A DNA stretch of 17,364 nucleotides from JAHFLF01 sp964560145 (GCA_964560145.1 CAZLKS010000015.1:1-17364); one strand, 5' to 3'. Counted from the first letter of the stretch, positions 1 to 6,677 are shown. The notes: generated by a model from the letters alone, not told the origin. Translations and numbers: made by a program.

Positions 1-61
1 CCTTTTTTATCTCTTCCTCGCTAGCAGTTTTTGAAACGCCAAGAATTTCGTAGTAGTCCAT
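1..61 (-). CDS. dnaJ: DnaJ (Hsp40) N-terminus, cut by window edge
   Basis: Only the first 20 codons are in the window. They read MDYYEILGVSKTASEEEIKK, the start of helix I and II of a J-domain. DnaJ binds unfolded substrates and stimulates DnaK's ATPase. The Met at 61 is the natural family start, because DnaJ proteins normally begin two or three residues before the conserved YYEILGV. No Shine-Dalgarno precedes it. A TATACT hexamer ends only two bases before the ATG, too close to be the -10 box of this start. The gene follows grpE, dnaK and a membrane protein on the same strand, which supports the call. The HPD motif and zinc domains lie outside the window, so a short J-domain protein cannot be excluded. 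Confidence 0.9.
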   Translation of the reverse strand, partial: MDYYEILGVSKTASEEEIKK

Positions 62-74
62 ATAGTATATTTAC

Positions 75-154
75 GGCTAACAGCTTACCGCCCATGCCCG
101 AAAAAATCCAGATAGAGCAACTCTCTTCCAGCTATGAGCCGTCAGCATTCAGCC
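75..154. repeat. Inverted repeat built of degenerate 7-base words
   Basis: This lies between the membrane protein gene and dnaJ. The left arm (75-102) reads as four heptamers, GGCTAAC, AGCTTAC, CGCCCAT and GCCCGAA. The right arm (127-154), read as reverse complement, gives GGCTGAA, TGCTGAC, GGCTCAT and AGCTGGA. In this register 18 of 28 positions match, so the arms can form an imperfect hairpin, and each arm also has a 7-base period around GCT. The loop is 103-126. No function is known to me. Confidence 0.6.
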
Positions 155-160
155 ACTTTT

Positions 161-1198
161 TTATTTCACAATGATTACCTCTTTTTGCCGCATCTCAGCA
201 CCGATACTAATCACGCCGACGGCCTGCAGAAGCAGGTACAGTGCGAAGCAGACAACCAACACCGGCCATTTCACAAAGAACATCACACCTTTCAGGGCAA
301 AATACATCAGCATAAACATACCGACGACAACGAGCGACCCAAACCCGTTCGCCTGTGCCGTGCTAATGAGCCCTGTCACCCAGCGAAACGTATAACTCAC
401 AATACTCTCTCCTGGCTTCAGGATGACCTTAGTGAACGACGAGAGCTGCTGAATAACTCCAGTCGATGCCTCCTGGACGACCATCTGCTGATTGGTAGCG
501 GGAAGCTTATTAAAATCGGACTGCTTCACGAAGTAATCTTTGATGGTGCTGTTTAAGAACGAATCAACCTTGGTCTCAGGATTGAAATTAGGCGTCACGT
601 ACTGTAGACCAGGGGTTGCACCTCCAACAACGAACTTATACGCATTAAAAGTTATACCCCCTTGCTGATAATACAATCCGACGTAGAGCGACGAGAGAAA
701 CAGCGCAAGAGCAGTAATAGTCGTTGTAATCATCAGCGTACTGTAGTGCCAAAAGCTCACCCGCATCACGTTGGAGACCATTATGCGAGCGCGCGAATAG
801 CCAAAAAGCCAAGCGATGATAAACAAGCCAGAGCCGATAGCAACCCAAGCAGAGAAGGTTGAGTAGAAAAAAGTAGGGAGCAGTGCGCCTTCAAAAACAA
901 CTAGCAAAAAATTGAATTGAGCGCTGCGAATCATCATCGCCTGAAAAACCATGATGATGAGCAGCACAACTGAAACCAATCCGACATTCAACATCGTCGC
1001 CGGTGCTGGTAGTGCATTAAACTTTGAAAGCACGTAACTAATCCAAACTGCCGCACCACCGCCAAGAATAAGAAAGATACAAAAATAGCGAAGCGAGTGG
1101 TCAAGCTCGGAGCTCACAACCTGATGCTGACTAGTATCCGAGAAAGTGTTTATTACGCTATTACCCTTCTCACGCAACAATGAGCTAAATAGTGCCAT
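161..1198 (-). CDS. Polytopic membrane protein of unknown function, between dnaK and dnaJ
   Basis: I do not recognise a named family. The 345-residue product has a short hydrophilic N-terminus (1-36) and hydrophobic segments near residues 37-58, 69-90, 96-112, 116-133 and 152-176. A polar region follows (about 178-285), rich in Asn, Thr and Ser, and probably on one face of the membrane. Two more hydrophobic segments lie near 287-308 and 311-332. No cysteine pairs or catalytic motif stand out. The ATG at 1198 is chosen because an extended -10 promoter lies 14 bases upstream. The gene sits inside the grpE-dnaK-dnaJ order but has its own promoter, and a hairpin separates it from dnaK, so it may not share their regulation. 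A link to chaperone function is only positional. Confidence 0.8.
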   Translation of the reverse strand: MALFSSLLREKGNSVINTFSDTSQHQVVSSELDHSLRYFCIFLILGGGAAVWISYVLSKFNALPAPATMLNVGLVSVVLLIIMVFQAMMIRSAQFNFLLVVFEGALLPTFFYSTFSAWVAIGSGLFIIAWLFGYSRARIMVSNVMRVSFWHYSTLMITTTITALALFLSSLYVGLYYQQGGITFNAYKFVVGGATPGLQYVTPNFNPETKVDSFLNSTIKDYFVKQSDFNKLPATNQQMVVQEASTGVIQQLSSFTKVILKPGESIVSYTFRWVTGLISTAQANGFGSLVVVGMFMLMYFALKGVMFFVKWPVLVVCFALYLLLQAVGVISIGAEMRQKEVIIVK

Positions 1199-1212
1199 AG
1201 TGATTTATCTAT

Positions 1213-1221
1213 AGTATACCA
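1213..1221 (-). promoter_or_regulatory. Extended -10 promoter for the membrane protein gene
   Basis: On the minus strand this reads TGGTATACT, which is TGn plus a good -10 hexamer. No convincing -35 is visible, as is usual for extended -10 promoters. The start codon at 1198 is 14 bases downstream, so the predicted leader is only about 8 bases and no Shine-Dalgarno is present. Confidence 0.55.
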
Positions 1222-1235
1222 GACTAAAAACGTTA

Positions 1236-1258
1236 GGGGCGACAATTGCTGTCGCCCC
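1236..1258 (-). terminator. Hairpin terminator after dnaK
   Basis: A perfect 9-bp stem, GGGGCGACA with TGTCGCCCC, closes a 5-base loop. On the minus strand it is followed by TAACGTTTTTAG, a short, interrupted U-tract. It begins 14 bases after the dnaK stop. It probably ends or attenuates the dnaK transcript before the membrane protein gene. The U-tract is weak, so readthrough is likely. Confidence 0.65.
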
Positions 1259-1272
1259 CCCCCGTTAACCCG

Positions 1273-2451
1273 TTACTGTTTTGGCGTCTCCCCGCCAGCC
1301 GGCTCGCCACCCGCCGGTGTTTCGCCTTGAGAAGGAGGCGTCTGAGACGACTGCTCCTTGTTCATATACTGACCAATCTTCTGAATCTCAGCAGACAAGG
1401 CATCAATCTCTTTCTTGATACCTTCAACGGTACCAGTGTCTTTTGCGGTTCGCAGATCGGCAACCCGTTTAGTGATTGAATCGCGCACATCAGCTGGTAC
1501 TTTTTCACCGGCATCCTTAAGTGCCTTTTCAGAGGTGTAAATAAGGTGCTCGGCCATATTTCGAGCTTCAACCAACTCTTTTTTCTTAAGGTCGGCGGCA
1601 CGGTTGACCTCGGCGTCACGCTTAAGCTTCTCGATTTCCTCTTTTGAAAGTGCCGTCGAAGCTTCGATACGAACCGACTGACTCTTACCGCTCGCCTTAT
1701 CTTTAGCACTAACACTGACGATGCCGTTAGCATCAATATCAAAGGTAACTTCAACCTGTGGCATACCACGAGGAGCCGGCGGAATGCCGTCGAGAATAAA
1801 GCGAGCAAGGGTCTTGTTGTCTGCAGCCATTTCGCGTTCACCCTGCAGAATATGAATTTCAACGGAGGTCTGGTTATCGGCAGCAGTAGAAAATACTTGG
1901 CTCTTCGATGTCGGCACCGTTGTGTTTTTCTCAATCAGCTTTGTCGAAACACCACCGAGGGTTTCAATACCAAGCGAGAGCGGCGTCACATCAAGCAGTA
2001 GTACGTCCTTCACGTCACCCTGCAAAATACCAGCCTGCACCGCAGCACCAGCAGCAACAACCTCATCAGGGTTAATACCAAGATGCGGCTCCTTGCCGAA
2101 GAACTTCTTAACCGCGTCCTGCATTGCCGGCATGCGCGTCTGACCACCAACGAGAATAACCTCGTTAATATCGTTCACGCTAAAGCCGGAATCTTTGAGC
2201 ACCTTCTCAACAATCTGAATCGAAAGCTTAATCTCTGCACCAACAAGCTCCTCGAGCTTGGCTCGCGTCATCTTGATGAGCAAGTGCTTCGGACCACTAG
2301 CATCTGAACTAATATACGGCAAATTAATTTCAGTCTCGAGCGAGGTTGAAAGTTCGTGCTTGGCACGTTCAGCCGCCTCTTTCAGACGCTGCAAAGCGAG
2401 CGGATCTTTACTGACATCGATACCCTCCTGCTTTTTGTATTCAATAACGAG
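1273..2451 (-). CDS. dnaK: Chaperone DnaK (Hsp70), 5' part missing in gap
   Basis: This is the ATP-dependent chaperone that cycles with DnaJ and GrpE. The visible 392 residues begin at LVIEYKKQEGIDVSKDPLA, about residue 235 of a standard DnaK, and run to the stop. They include the second half of the nucleotide-binding domain (GGQTRMPAMQ; NPDEVVAAGAAVQAG), the interdomain linker DVLLLDVTPLSLGIET, the beta-sandwich substrate domain and the helical lid. The N-terminal ATPase lobe and the start codon are absent. Roughly 235 codons are missing, so the 100-N gap understates the distance. The C-terminal tail is Gly/Pro/Glu-rich (ETPAGGEPAGGETPKQ) and lacks the acidic EEV-like end of many bacterial DnaKs. 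The gene lies downstream of grpE on the same strand. Confidence 0.97.
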   Translation of the reverse strand, partial: LVIEYKKQEGIDVSKDPLALQRLKEAAERAKHELSTSLETEINLPYISSDASGPKHLLIKMTRAKLEELVGAEIKLSIQIVEKVLKDSGFSVNDINEVILVGGQTRMPAMQDAVKKFFGKEPHLGINPDEVVAAGAAVQAGILQGDVKDVLLLDVTPLSLGIETLGGVSTKLIEKNTTVPTSKSQVFSTAADNQTSVEIHILQGEREMAADNKTLARFILDGIPPAPRGMPQVEVTFDIDANGIVSVSAKDKASGKSQSVRIEASTALSKEEIEKLKRDAEVNRAADLKKKELVEARNMAEHLIYTSEKALKDAGEKVPADVRDSITKRVADLRTAKDTGTVEGIKKEIDALSAEIQKIGQYMNKEQSSQTPPSQGETPAGGEPAGGETPKQ

Positions 2452-2551
2452 NNNNNNNNNNNNNNNNNNNNNNNNNNNNNNNNNNNNNNNNNNNNNNNNN
2501 NNNNNNNNNNNNNNNNNNNNNNNNNNNNNNNNNNNNNNNNNNNNNNNNNNN
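2452..2551. other. Scaffold gap (100 N) inside dnaK
   Basis: Exactly 100 N, the same as four other gaps in the window, so the length is a placeholder. About 700 bases of dnaK plus part of the grpE-dnaK spacer should lie here. Confidence 0.95.
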
Positions 2552-2576
2552 TTAGTATTTCGTAGCGATTACCCCA
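2552..2576. repeat. Edge of an intergenic repeat, grpE-dnaK spacer
   Basis: The 25 bases between the gap and the grpE stop contain GTATTTCGTAGC (2555-2566), also present before recR (10272-10283), and TAGCGATTAC (2563-2572), also present before cysS (7647-7656). The spacer therefore looks like one end of a member of the repeat families seen elsewhere in this window. The rest is in the gap. Confidence 0.45.
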
Positions 2577-3089
2577 TCACTTCCCCAACTTCACCTTTGC
2601 AGCTCGAATGACTCTATTACCCATGCTATAACCTGGCACCAATTCCTCCACAATCTTACCGCTTAGTTTTTCCTTCTCATCGGGAGGCATCTCAACTTCC
2701 ATCATTGCTTCATGAAACTCCGGATTAAAAGCATCCCCACGTCCTACTACAATCCGTTCGATACCCTTCTTTCGTAATACGTCTTGCAATTGTCCGCGAA
2801 TCATCACCATGCCTTTATATGCAGGAGAATCTTTGCCGATTGCGTTCATGCCGAGTTCAAAACTATCGAGTACCGGCAAAAGGTCCCTGGCAAAGTCACT
2901 GGCAGCATACGAAGCTAACTGCTCAAAACGCTTATTCTCTTCTTTCTTGTAATTAATAAAATCAGCCGCAGCTCGCTTCCAAGCACCAAGGTATTCGTCC
3001 CGCTGTGCTTCTACTTTTTGCAGCTCAGTCTTTTCAGCCGGCTGGACTGGTGACTGAGAATCCGTTTGTATATCTTTATCTTCAGCCAT
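2577..3089 (-). CDS. grpE: Nucleotide exchange factor GrpE
   Basis: GrpE releases ADP from DnaK. The 170-residue product has an acidic, disordered N-terminus (1-20) and a long charged helix suited to the dimeric coiled coil (about 20-70), including YKKEENKRFEQLASYAASDF. The C-terminal beta domain carries the family signature: DAFNPEFHEAMMEVE, then GKIVEELVPGYSMGNRVIRAAKVKLGK split across its end. Length is slightly short of the usual 180-200 because the N-terminal tail is brief. The ATG at 3089 is supported by a promoter whose -10 box ends 9 bases upstream, implying a leader of only a few bases. It is the first gene of the grpE-dnaK unit. No hrcA is seen upstream; the next gene is a signal peptidase. 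Confidence 0.97.
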   Translation of the reverse strand: MAEDKDIQTDSQSPVQPAEKTELQKVEAQRDEYLGAWKRAAADFINYKKEENKRFEQLASYAASDFARDLLPVLDSFELGMNAIGKDSPAYKGMVMIRGQLQDVLRKKGIERIVVGRGDAFNPEFHEAMMEVEMPPDEKEKLSGKIVEELVPGYSMGNRVIRAAKVKLGK

Positions 3090-3098
3090 AGTGCTGAT

Positions 3099-3126
3099 AT
3101 TTTAGTACTCCTACAGAGTCTGTCAA
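3099..3126 (-). promoter_or_regulatory. grpE promoter with overlapping imperfect palindrome
   Basis: On the minus strand there is a consensus -35 TTGACA (3126-3121), a 16-base spacer and a -10 TAAAAT (3104-3099). The spacer and the flanks of both boxes form an imperfect palindrome: TTAGTACTC (3102-3110), CTACA, then GAGTCTGTCAA (3116-3126). GAGTACTAA on the minus strand differs from one half of the CIRCE operator (GAGTGCTAA) by one base, but the other half does not match. The promoter call is good; an operator is speculative. Confidence 0.65.
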
Positions 3127-3177
3127 CACGTCTTTTTTTGCACTCCACCCAATCCGTCTGAGTGAAAAAAGCGTCGA

Positions 3178-3720
3178 CTAATCACCCTTCTGAACTCGTC
3201 CGATGAGTGCATTTCTACCAATCAATCCGATTGCCGTACTATCCATAGTCCCAGACGGAACCTCGCCAAGCAACAAATAGGCATCGGCTGGTATCACCCC
3301 CCGATAATCACGCACGTATATCTGCATAAGCTTTGCACGTTGAGAATCAAGTTCATACAAAAGCCCGCTCGATGTTCGCTGCGGCAACCCATTAATTATC
3401 ACGGAATAAGTGGATGAAGATGACGCAAGAATCTCCAATCGGTCACCGGGAACACCACGGATAATCTTGACGATTGGCGCCGTAAAGCTTGGATGCCTAT
3501 AAGCAGCTATCTCACCGCGCAATGGTTCAGTGCAATTATAATATCCATACTCAACCACAACCTTGTCACCCGTAGTCAGACTTCCATGCAATGAATCGCC
3601 CTGAACAAACGCTGTTTCAGAAGAAATGCGACAACTCGAATTCAGATATCGAATTACAACAAATAGAAGAACAATAAAAAGCAACGCGCTCAACCAGTAC
3701 CAAGCTTTTTTTGTACACAT
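3178..3720 (-). CDS. lepB: Type I signal peptidase (S26 family)
   Basis: This membrane serine protease removes signal peptides from exported proteins. The 180-residue protein has one N-terminal membrane anchor (about residues 7-25). The S26 boxes follow: VQGDSLHGSL with catalytic Ser43, VKIIRGVPGD with the general-base Lys85, and a box-E-like GEVPSGTMDSTAIG (152-165). The usual G-D-N of that last box is G-E-V here. There is only one transmembrane segment and a minimal periplasmic domain, as in compact Gram-positive-type or TraF-like enzymes. The start at 3720 is fixed by an extended -10 promoter only 6 bases upstream, so the mRNA is probably leaderless. It lies near three genes for secreted proteins, though not obviously in an operon with them. 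Confidence 0.9.
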   Translation of the reverse strand: MCTKKAWYWLSALLFIVLLFVVIRYLNSSCRISSETAFVQGDSLHGSLTTGDKVVVEYGYYNCTEPLRGEIAAYRHPSFTAPIVKIIRGVPGDRLEILASSSSTYSVIINGLPQRTSSGLLYELDSQRAKLMQIYVRDYRGVIPADAYLLLGEVPSGTMDSTAIGLIGRNALIGRVQKGD

Positions 3721-3726
3721 TGAGAT

Positions 3727-3735
3727 AGTATATCA
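3727..3735 (-). promoter_or_regulatory. Extended -10 promoter for signal peptidase
   Basis: The minus strand reads TGATATACT, followed by ATCTCA and then the ATG at 3720. Transcription from this box would start at or within a base or two of the A of the start codon, giving a leaderless mRNA. No clear -35 is seen. Confidence 0.6.
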
Positions 3736-3782
3736 CGCCAAGCAACTCAAAGTACGCTCATTTACACCAAAAATACGCCCCC

Positions 3783-3811
3783 TTGTCAAGATTGCGAAAA
3801 TGTGCTATACT
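3783..3811 (+). promoter_or_regulatory. Strong sigma-70-type promoter of the GC-rich unit
   Basis: TTGTCA (3783-3788), a spacer of exactly 17 bases and TATACT (3806-3811), with an extended TGC just before the -10. Predicted transcription start is near 3818, about 125 bases before the start codon. That leader is far longer than those of the neighbouring genes. Confidence 0.75.
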
Positions 3812-3843
3812 TGTTTCAGAACATTTATAGAGCTGACATCCTA

Positions 3844-3896
3844 CTCGCCTCGCATTTGCGTATAACCATTAGGCAGGTACACAAATGCGAGGCGAG
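3844..3896 (+). promoter_or_regulatory. Large hairpin in the 5' leader
   Basis: CTCGCCTCGCATTTG (3844-3858) and CAAATGCGAGGCGAG (3882-3896) form a perfect 15-bp stem closing a 23-base loop. It lies inside the predicted leader of the gene at 3944, 47 bases before its ATG. No T-tract follows, so it is not a simple terminator. It may stabilise the mRNA, host a regulator or be an element end. I cannot assign it to a known riboswitch. Confidence 0.7.
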
Positions 3897-3943
3897 CAAG
3901 GGTCCATAGTGGATTCAAGCTTTCTTTGCCTCTGGAGGTTCCT

Positions 3944-4822
3944 ATGACCCGCATCATCCGCCAAATCGTCATCGTGATCATGGCGGCCATGCTGGCCGTC
4001 GGCGTCTCGCCGCTCTTCGCTGCCGAGGGCAGTACGGTGCAGCAGAAAATCCTCCCCAGGGCGTTCTTCGCCCCGGAGGTCCGGGACATCGCGAAGAAGA
4101 CTGTCGTCTTCGTGGAGCCCTTCCGGTGCCGGATGGACTTCGCTGGGCGACTCTGGTTGCGCGCCGCAACCGACTACCGCACCGAGCCCTTCGAGACCGA
4201 CTGGGGGTACATCCCCACGAAAATCACGATGGTGCCGAGCCCCAAGGGGCTTCGAGCTATCGTGGCCGAGATCGACCACGGCATGACCTTTGCCTCCCGC
4301 GAACCGGGCGGCAAGGAGTTCGATGCGACCACGGAGCCGGAAGGCACGTGGATTCTCATCGAGAAGGTTGTCGCCGTCGAGAGCGGAAAGAAGGGTGAGG
4401 CAGGCGACCTCGTCCCCGTCGAACAGCGCGGCGTTCGGATCTGGGCCGTCCCGGCCGGAGACGTGTACGTGTCGCTGCGCTTCATCAAGGCCGGTCTCGA
4501 AGGAACCGGCTGGTTCGACGGCAACGTGCCCGTCCGCCGGGCACAATTCACTGATAGCTTCGGGGTCTCGCCCCGCGTCATGATTCACGAGCGGCACACG
4601 TTCGTGGACATCGACATGACGGGCGTCACCACGGGCAAGATCGTCCGGACGTGGAGCTCGCCACCGACGCAGACGATGGCGGTTCACATGGAGGAGGCCG
4701 CAAGGAAGGCGGCCGACCCCACTGCGGCGCAGTGGGTGAACCACCTCGTCGTCAGAAGCTGGATAGTCCCGGCTTCGACGGCGGGCGAGGCCAGCGTCAG
4801 CTCCAATCCTCCTCCGCGGTAG
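3944..4822 (+). CDS. GC-rich secreted protein of unknown function
   Basis: I do not recognise the family. The 292-residue product starts with a clear Sec signal peptide: MTRIIRQ, a hydrophobic core to about residue 21, then SPLFA with cleavage near residue 26. The mature part is a soluble, probably beta-rich protein with several Trp and only one Cys, ending in a Ser/Pro-rich tail. The ATG at 3944 is preferred to a TTG at 3926 because GGAGG (3934-3938) lies 5 bases upstream of it, the only strong Shine-Dalgarno near a start in this window. Base composition is unlike its neighbours: 37/60 and 41/60 G+C in blocks 4081-4140 and 4441-4500, against 28/60 in a grpE block (2581-2640). Own promoter, structured leader and own terminator. 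Probably acquired; function open. Confidence 0.85.
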   Translation: MTRIIRQIVIVIMAAMLAVGVSPLFAAEGSTVQQKILPRAFFAPEVRDIAKKTVVFVEPFRCRMDFAGRLWLRAATDYRTEPFETDWGYIPTKITMVPSPKGLRAIVAEIDHGMTFASREPGGKEFDATTEPEGTWILIEKVVAVESGKKGEAGDLVPVEQRGVRIWAVPAGDVYVSLRFIKAGLEGTGWFDGNVPVRRAQFTDSFGVSPRVMIHERHTFVDIDMTGVTTGKIVRTWSSPPTQTMAVHMEEAARKAADPTAAQWVNHLVVRSWIVPASTAGEASVSSNPPPR

Positions 4823-4844
4823 CGCGGGGGACGCACAAGTCTCA

Positions 4845-4883
4845 AAGGGGCAGATGGTTCGACCATCTGCCCCTTCTCTTTTT
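4845..4883 (+). terminator. Strong rho-independent terminator
   Basis: A perfect 14-bp stem, AAGGGGCAGATGGT (4845-4858) with ACCATCTGCCCCTT (4862-4875), closes a TCG loop and is followed by CTCTTTTT. It ends the GC-rich unit and separates it from the convergent gene whose stop is at 4902. On the minus strand the trailing sequence is T-poor, so it acts mainly in the plus direction. Confidence 0.9.
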
Positions 4884-4901
4884 CAAAATCACATTCCCCT
4901 T

Positions 4902-5876
4902 TTATTTGATACAAACACGGCACCGATTACAGGTTTTGATGCCAGAAGTCGAGTCAGTGAAACAAGCACTCGATTCAGCCGACCAGGTAACAGGAGTCAG
5001 GATATTTGTGTACATTTTACTGAACGGAACAATCACGTTTTCGGAGTCAGAACAAACAGAATCACTACCAATTGCAATGTCCTTGGTGAAATACTCCTGT
5101 CCAGGCAGAAGCACTTGCGCACGAGCCTCATTAATCAAACTCGAGGTTATTTTGTTTTTGACACGCCCAGTTTCCGCATCAACGAAGAACTGACTCGCCC
5201 AAAAAGTTACGGGTTTTGCTCCAGCGGGATCATTACCCGGCTTCGATGGTGCATCGGGGCCGGAGGGGGTAATTGGTCCTGGTGCCTCAGGCGGCGGAGG
5301 AGGGTCCTCGTATGTTCGTTCTGGAATCGGAGGGTCTGGCGGTGGAAATGGGTCTGGCGGTGGAGGCTCAGCCGGCGGAGGGGGGTCTTCAGGTGGCCTA
5401 CTTTCCGGCGGGTCCTCACTATTAGGACCCTTATACGAACCACCCGGATCGCCGGGGTACCACCACCAATCGTACCACCCCTGTTCAGTACCGTTCGTCA
5501 ATAGACCATACGTAATGACGCCAATGTAATGTGGACCATACCCCTCTAAAACAGTGGTCCATCCCGAGGGACAAAGCGCAGCATTCCCGCCAACCGCAGT
5601 CCCACCAGGAGGTGTTACCTCCTTGTAGTGAGTGACCAGCATTCCACTACCGCCGCCAAAGCCGGCTGTTTGAGCATAGACAACCGAATCGCTCTTCGGA
5701 GGGACATACACTGTCGCATACGGAACTGTTTTCGTTGGAACAAGATACCTTGTAAAACTATTTTGAAGCGTACTCAGAACCCCAGCGACTGAAAAATCAA
5801 AAGCATGCGCCGTTTGGGTCACGGCGGCTGCAGATATAATGAACGAGCCTATAAAGACCAGGCCGAATAAGCGCAT
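4902..5876 (-). CDS. Secreted six-cysteine protein with proline-rich insert (paralogue A)
   Basis: No known family recognised. The 324 residues have a Sec signal peptide ending AHA (cleavage near residue 25). Next comes a module with LCPSGWTTVLEGYGPHYIG (101-119) and YGLLT, then an acidic and very Pro-rich stretch (152-216, mostly P, D and E). The C-terminal part has SDSVCS (271-276), ACFTD (304-308) and CNRCRVCIK (316-324). There are exactly six cysteines (102, 275, 305, 316, 319, 322). All six have counterparts in the gene just upstream (start 6605). The proline-rich segment replaces a short Gly-rich linker in that paralogue, so the two share both ends and differ in the middle. Its start lies 6 bases past the upstream stop, so coupled translation is likely. 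Probably cell-surface or extracellular. Confidence 0.85.
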   Translation of the reverse strand: MRLFGLVFIGSFIISAAAVTQTAHAFDFSVAGVLSTLQNSFTRYLVPTKTVPYATVYVPPKSDSVVYAQTAGFGGGSGMLVTHYKEVTPPGGTAVGGNAALCPSGWTTVLEGYGPHYIGVITYGLLTNGTEQGWYDWWWYPGDPGGSYKGPNSEDPPESRPPEDPPPPAEPPPPDPFPPPDPPIPERTYEDPPPPPEAPGPITPSGPDAPSKPGNDPAGAKPVTFWASQFFVDAETGRVKNKITSSLINEARAQVLLPGQEYFTKDIAIGSDSVCSDSENVIVPFSKMYTNILTPVTWSAESSACFTDSTSGIKTCNRCRVCIK

Positions 5877-5882
5877 GCTGAA

Positions 5883-6605
5883 TTATTTTTGACAGACAAC
5901 ACAACGATTACACGTTGTCACATTCGGAGTGACTGAGGTGTCAGTAAAGCAGGCGTCAGCGGTATGACTACTAAAACCTGGCTGATAGGTATTCTGATAG
6001 AAACTACCAAAGGGCACTATCGTCGTCTGGTCTTGAGAACAAACAGAATCACTCGCGATAGCAATTGAATTCAGTGTATAAGCAGTGCCAGCGGACGGCG
6101 GTGGTGCGCCTGTGCCGCCAAAGCCTCCCTGTCCGCCGGTAGACGTCAGCCATCCATAATTAAACATACCGATGTAATGCGGACCATAGCCAGGCGTAAC
6201 GTACTGCGGCGTCCACCCCGTCGGACAAGTTGGTGCAGCTGTCGTGCCAACGATTTCGCGGTAATACAGAACCAGAGAACCAGCGCCAGCACCGCCACCC
6301 GTCTGAGCCAGCACGTAGTCTTTATTGACCGCATCGTCACCATCAATCGGGGTCGCAACATTACGAATACGATTACCAGAGGCACTAATCTGACCGCTGA
6401 CCGTCAGGGTTGTGCTCGGAGTCTGCGTATTAACACCAACCTTAGAATTGAGATAATACAAAGCACCGGCACCGCCTGGCGGATTTGCTGCCGGGCTCGT
6501 CCAACCGAAAGCTACTTGTAGCTGAAACAAAATTGTTCCGGCAAACATGAAAATCCCAATTAGTGCTAAAGCTCCTGCCCACTTTTTTAGTGTATGCGAA
6601 ATCAT
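5883..6605 (-). CDS. Secreted six-cysteine protein with fibre-like N-terminal part (paralogue B)
   Basis: The 240 residues start with an N-terminal hydrophobic segment (11-34), a signal peptide or anchor. Then comes a stretch like phage-tail or surface fibres: VGVNTQTPSTTLTVSGQI (57-73) and NVATPIDGDDAVNKDYV (82-98). The shared module follows: CPTGWTPQYVTPGYGPHYIG (127-146), YGWLT, a Gly-rich linker, SDSVCS (186-191), IVPF, ACFTD (218-222) and CNRCVVCQK (232-240). Its six cysteines (127, 189, 219, 232, 235, 238) match those of the downstream paralogue one for one, consistent with a disulfide-bonded or metal-binding fold. It is the first gene of a two-gene unit and lies divergent from the CorA-like gene. 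Function unknown; a surface or adhesive role is inference from the fibre-like segment. Confidence 0.85.
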   Translation of the reverse strand: MISHTLKKWAGALALIGIFMFAGTILFQLQVAFGWTSPAANPPGGAGALYYLNSKVGVNTQTPSTTLTVSGQISASGNRIRNVATPIDGDDAVNKDYVLAQTGGGAGAGSLVLYYREIVGTTAAPTCPTGWTPQYVTPGYGPHYIGMFNYGWLTSTGGQGGFGGTGAPPPSAGTAYTLNSIAIASDSVCSQDQTTIVPFGSFYQNTYQPGFSSHTADACFTDTSVTPNVTTCNRCVVCQK

Positions 6606-6638
6606 GACGTAAAGTGTTAATTACTAAAACTCTTATTT

Positions 6639-6669
6639 AGTATACAATAGAAGCAGTGGAAGTTATACA
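6639..6669. promoter_or_regulatory. Divergent promoter region, secreted pair / corA-like
   Basis: On the minus strand TATACT (6644-6639) faces the six-cysteine gene starting at 6605. On the plus strand TATACA (6664-6669) ends 8 bases before the ATG of the CorA-like gene at 6678, implying an almost leaderless mRNA. Neither has a clear -35, so both are moderate calls. The two boxes lie about 20 bases apart and could interfere with each other. Confidence 0.4.
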
Positions 6670-6677
6670 CTATCACC

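Noticed and set aside
134..556. Plus-strand open frame opposite the membrane protein gene
   Set aside because: No signal of coding; low-complexity His/Lys-rich translation, and the opposite strand has a coherent membrane protein with promoter.
3127..3177. Possible terminator of the signal peptidase gene (T-run and A-run around CACTC/GAGTG)
   Set aside because: On the minus strand the A-rich side follows the stem, the wrong polarity for a U-tract, and the stem is only 5 bp.
3844..3896. Hairpin considered as an integron attC site
   Set aside because: The GTTRRRY/RYYYAAC core sites are absent and the stem is perfect rather than having the extrahelical bases of attC.
3869..4744. A 291-codon minus-strand open frame opposite the GC-rich gene
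   Set aside because: It is a shadow of the plus-strand gene. High G+C removes stop codons on the other strand. The plus strand has the promoter, Shine-Dalgarno, signal peptide and terminator.
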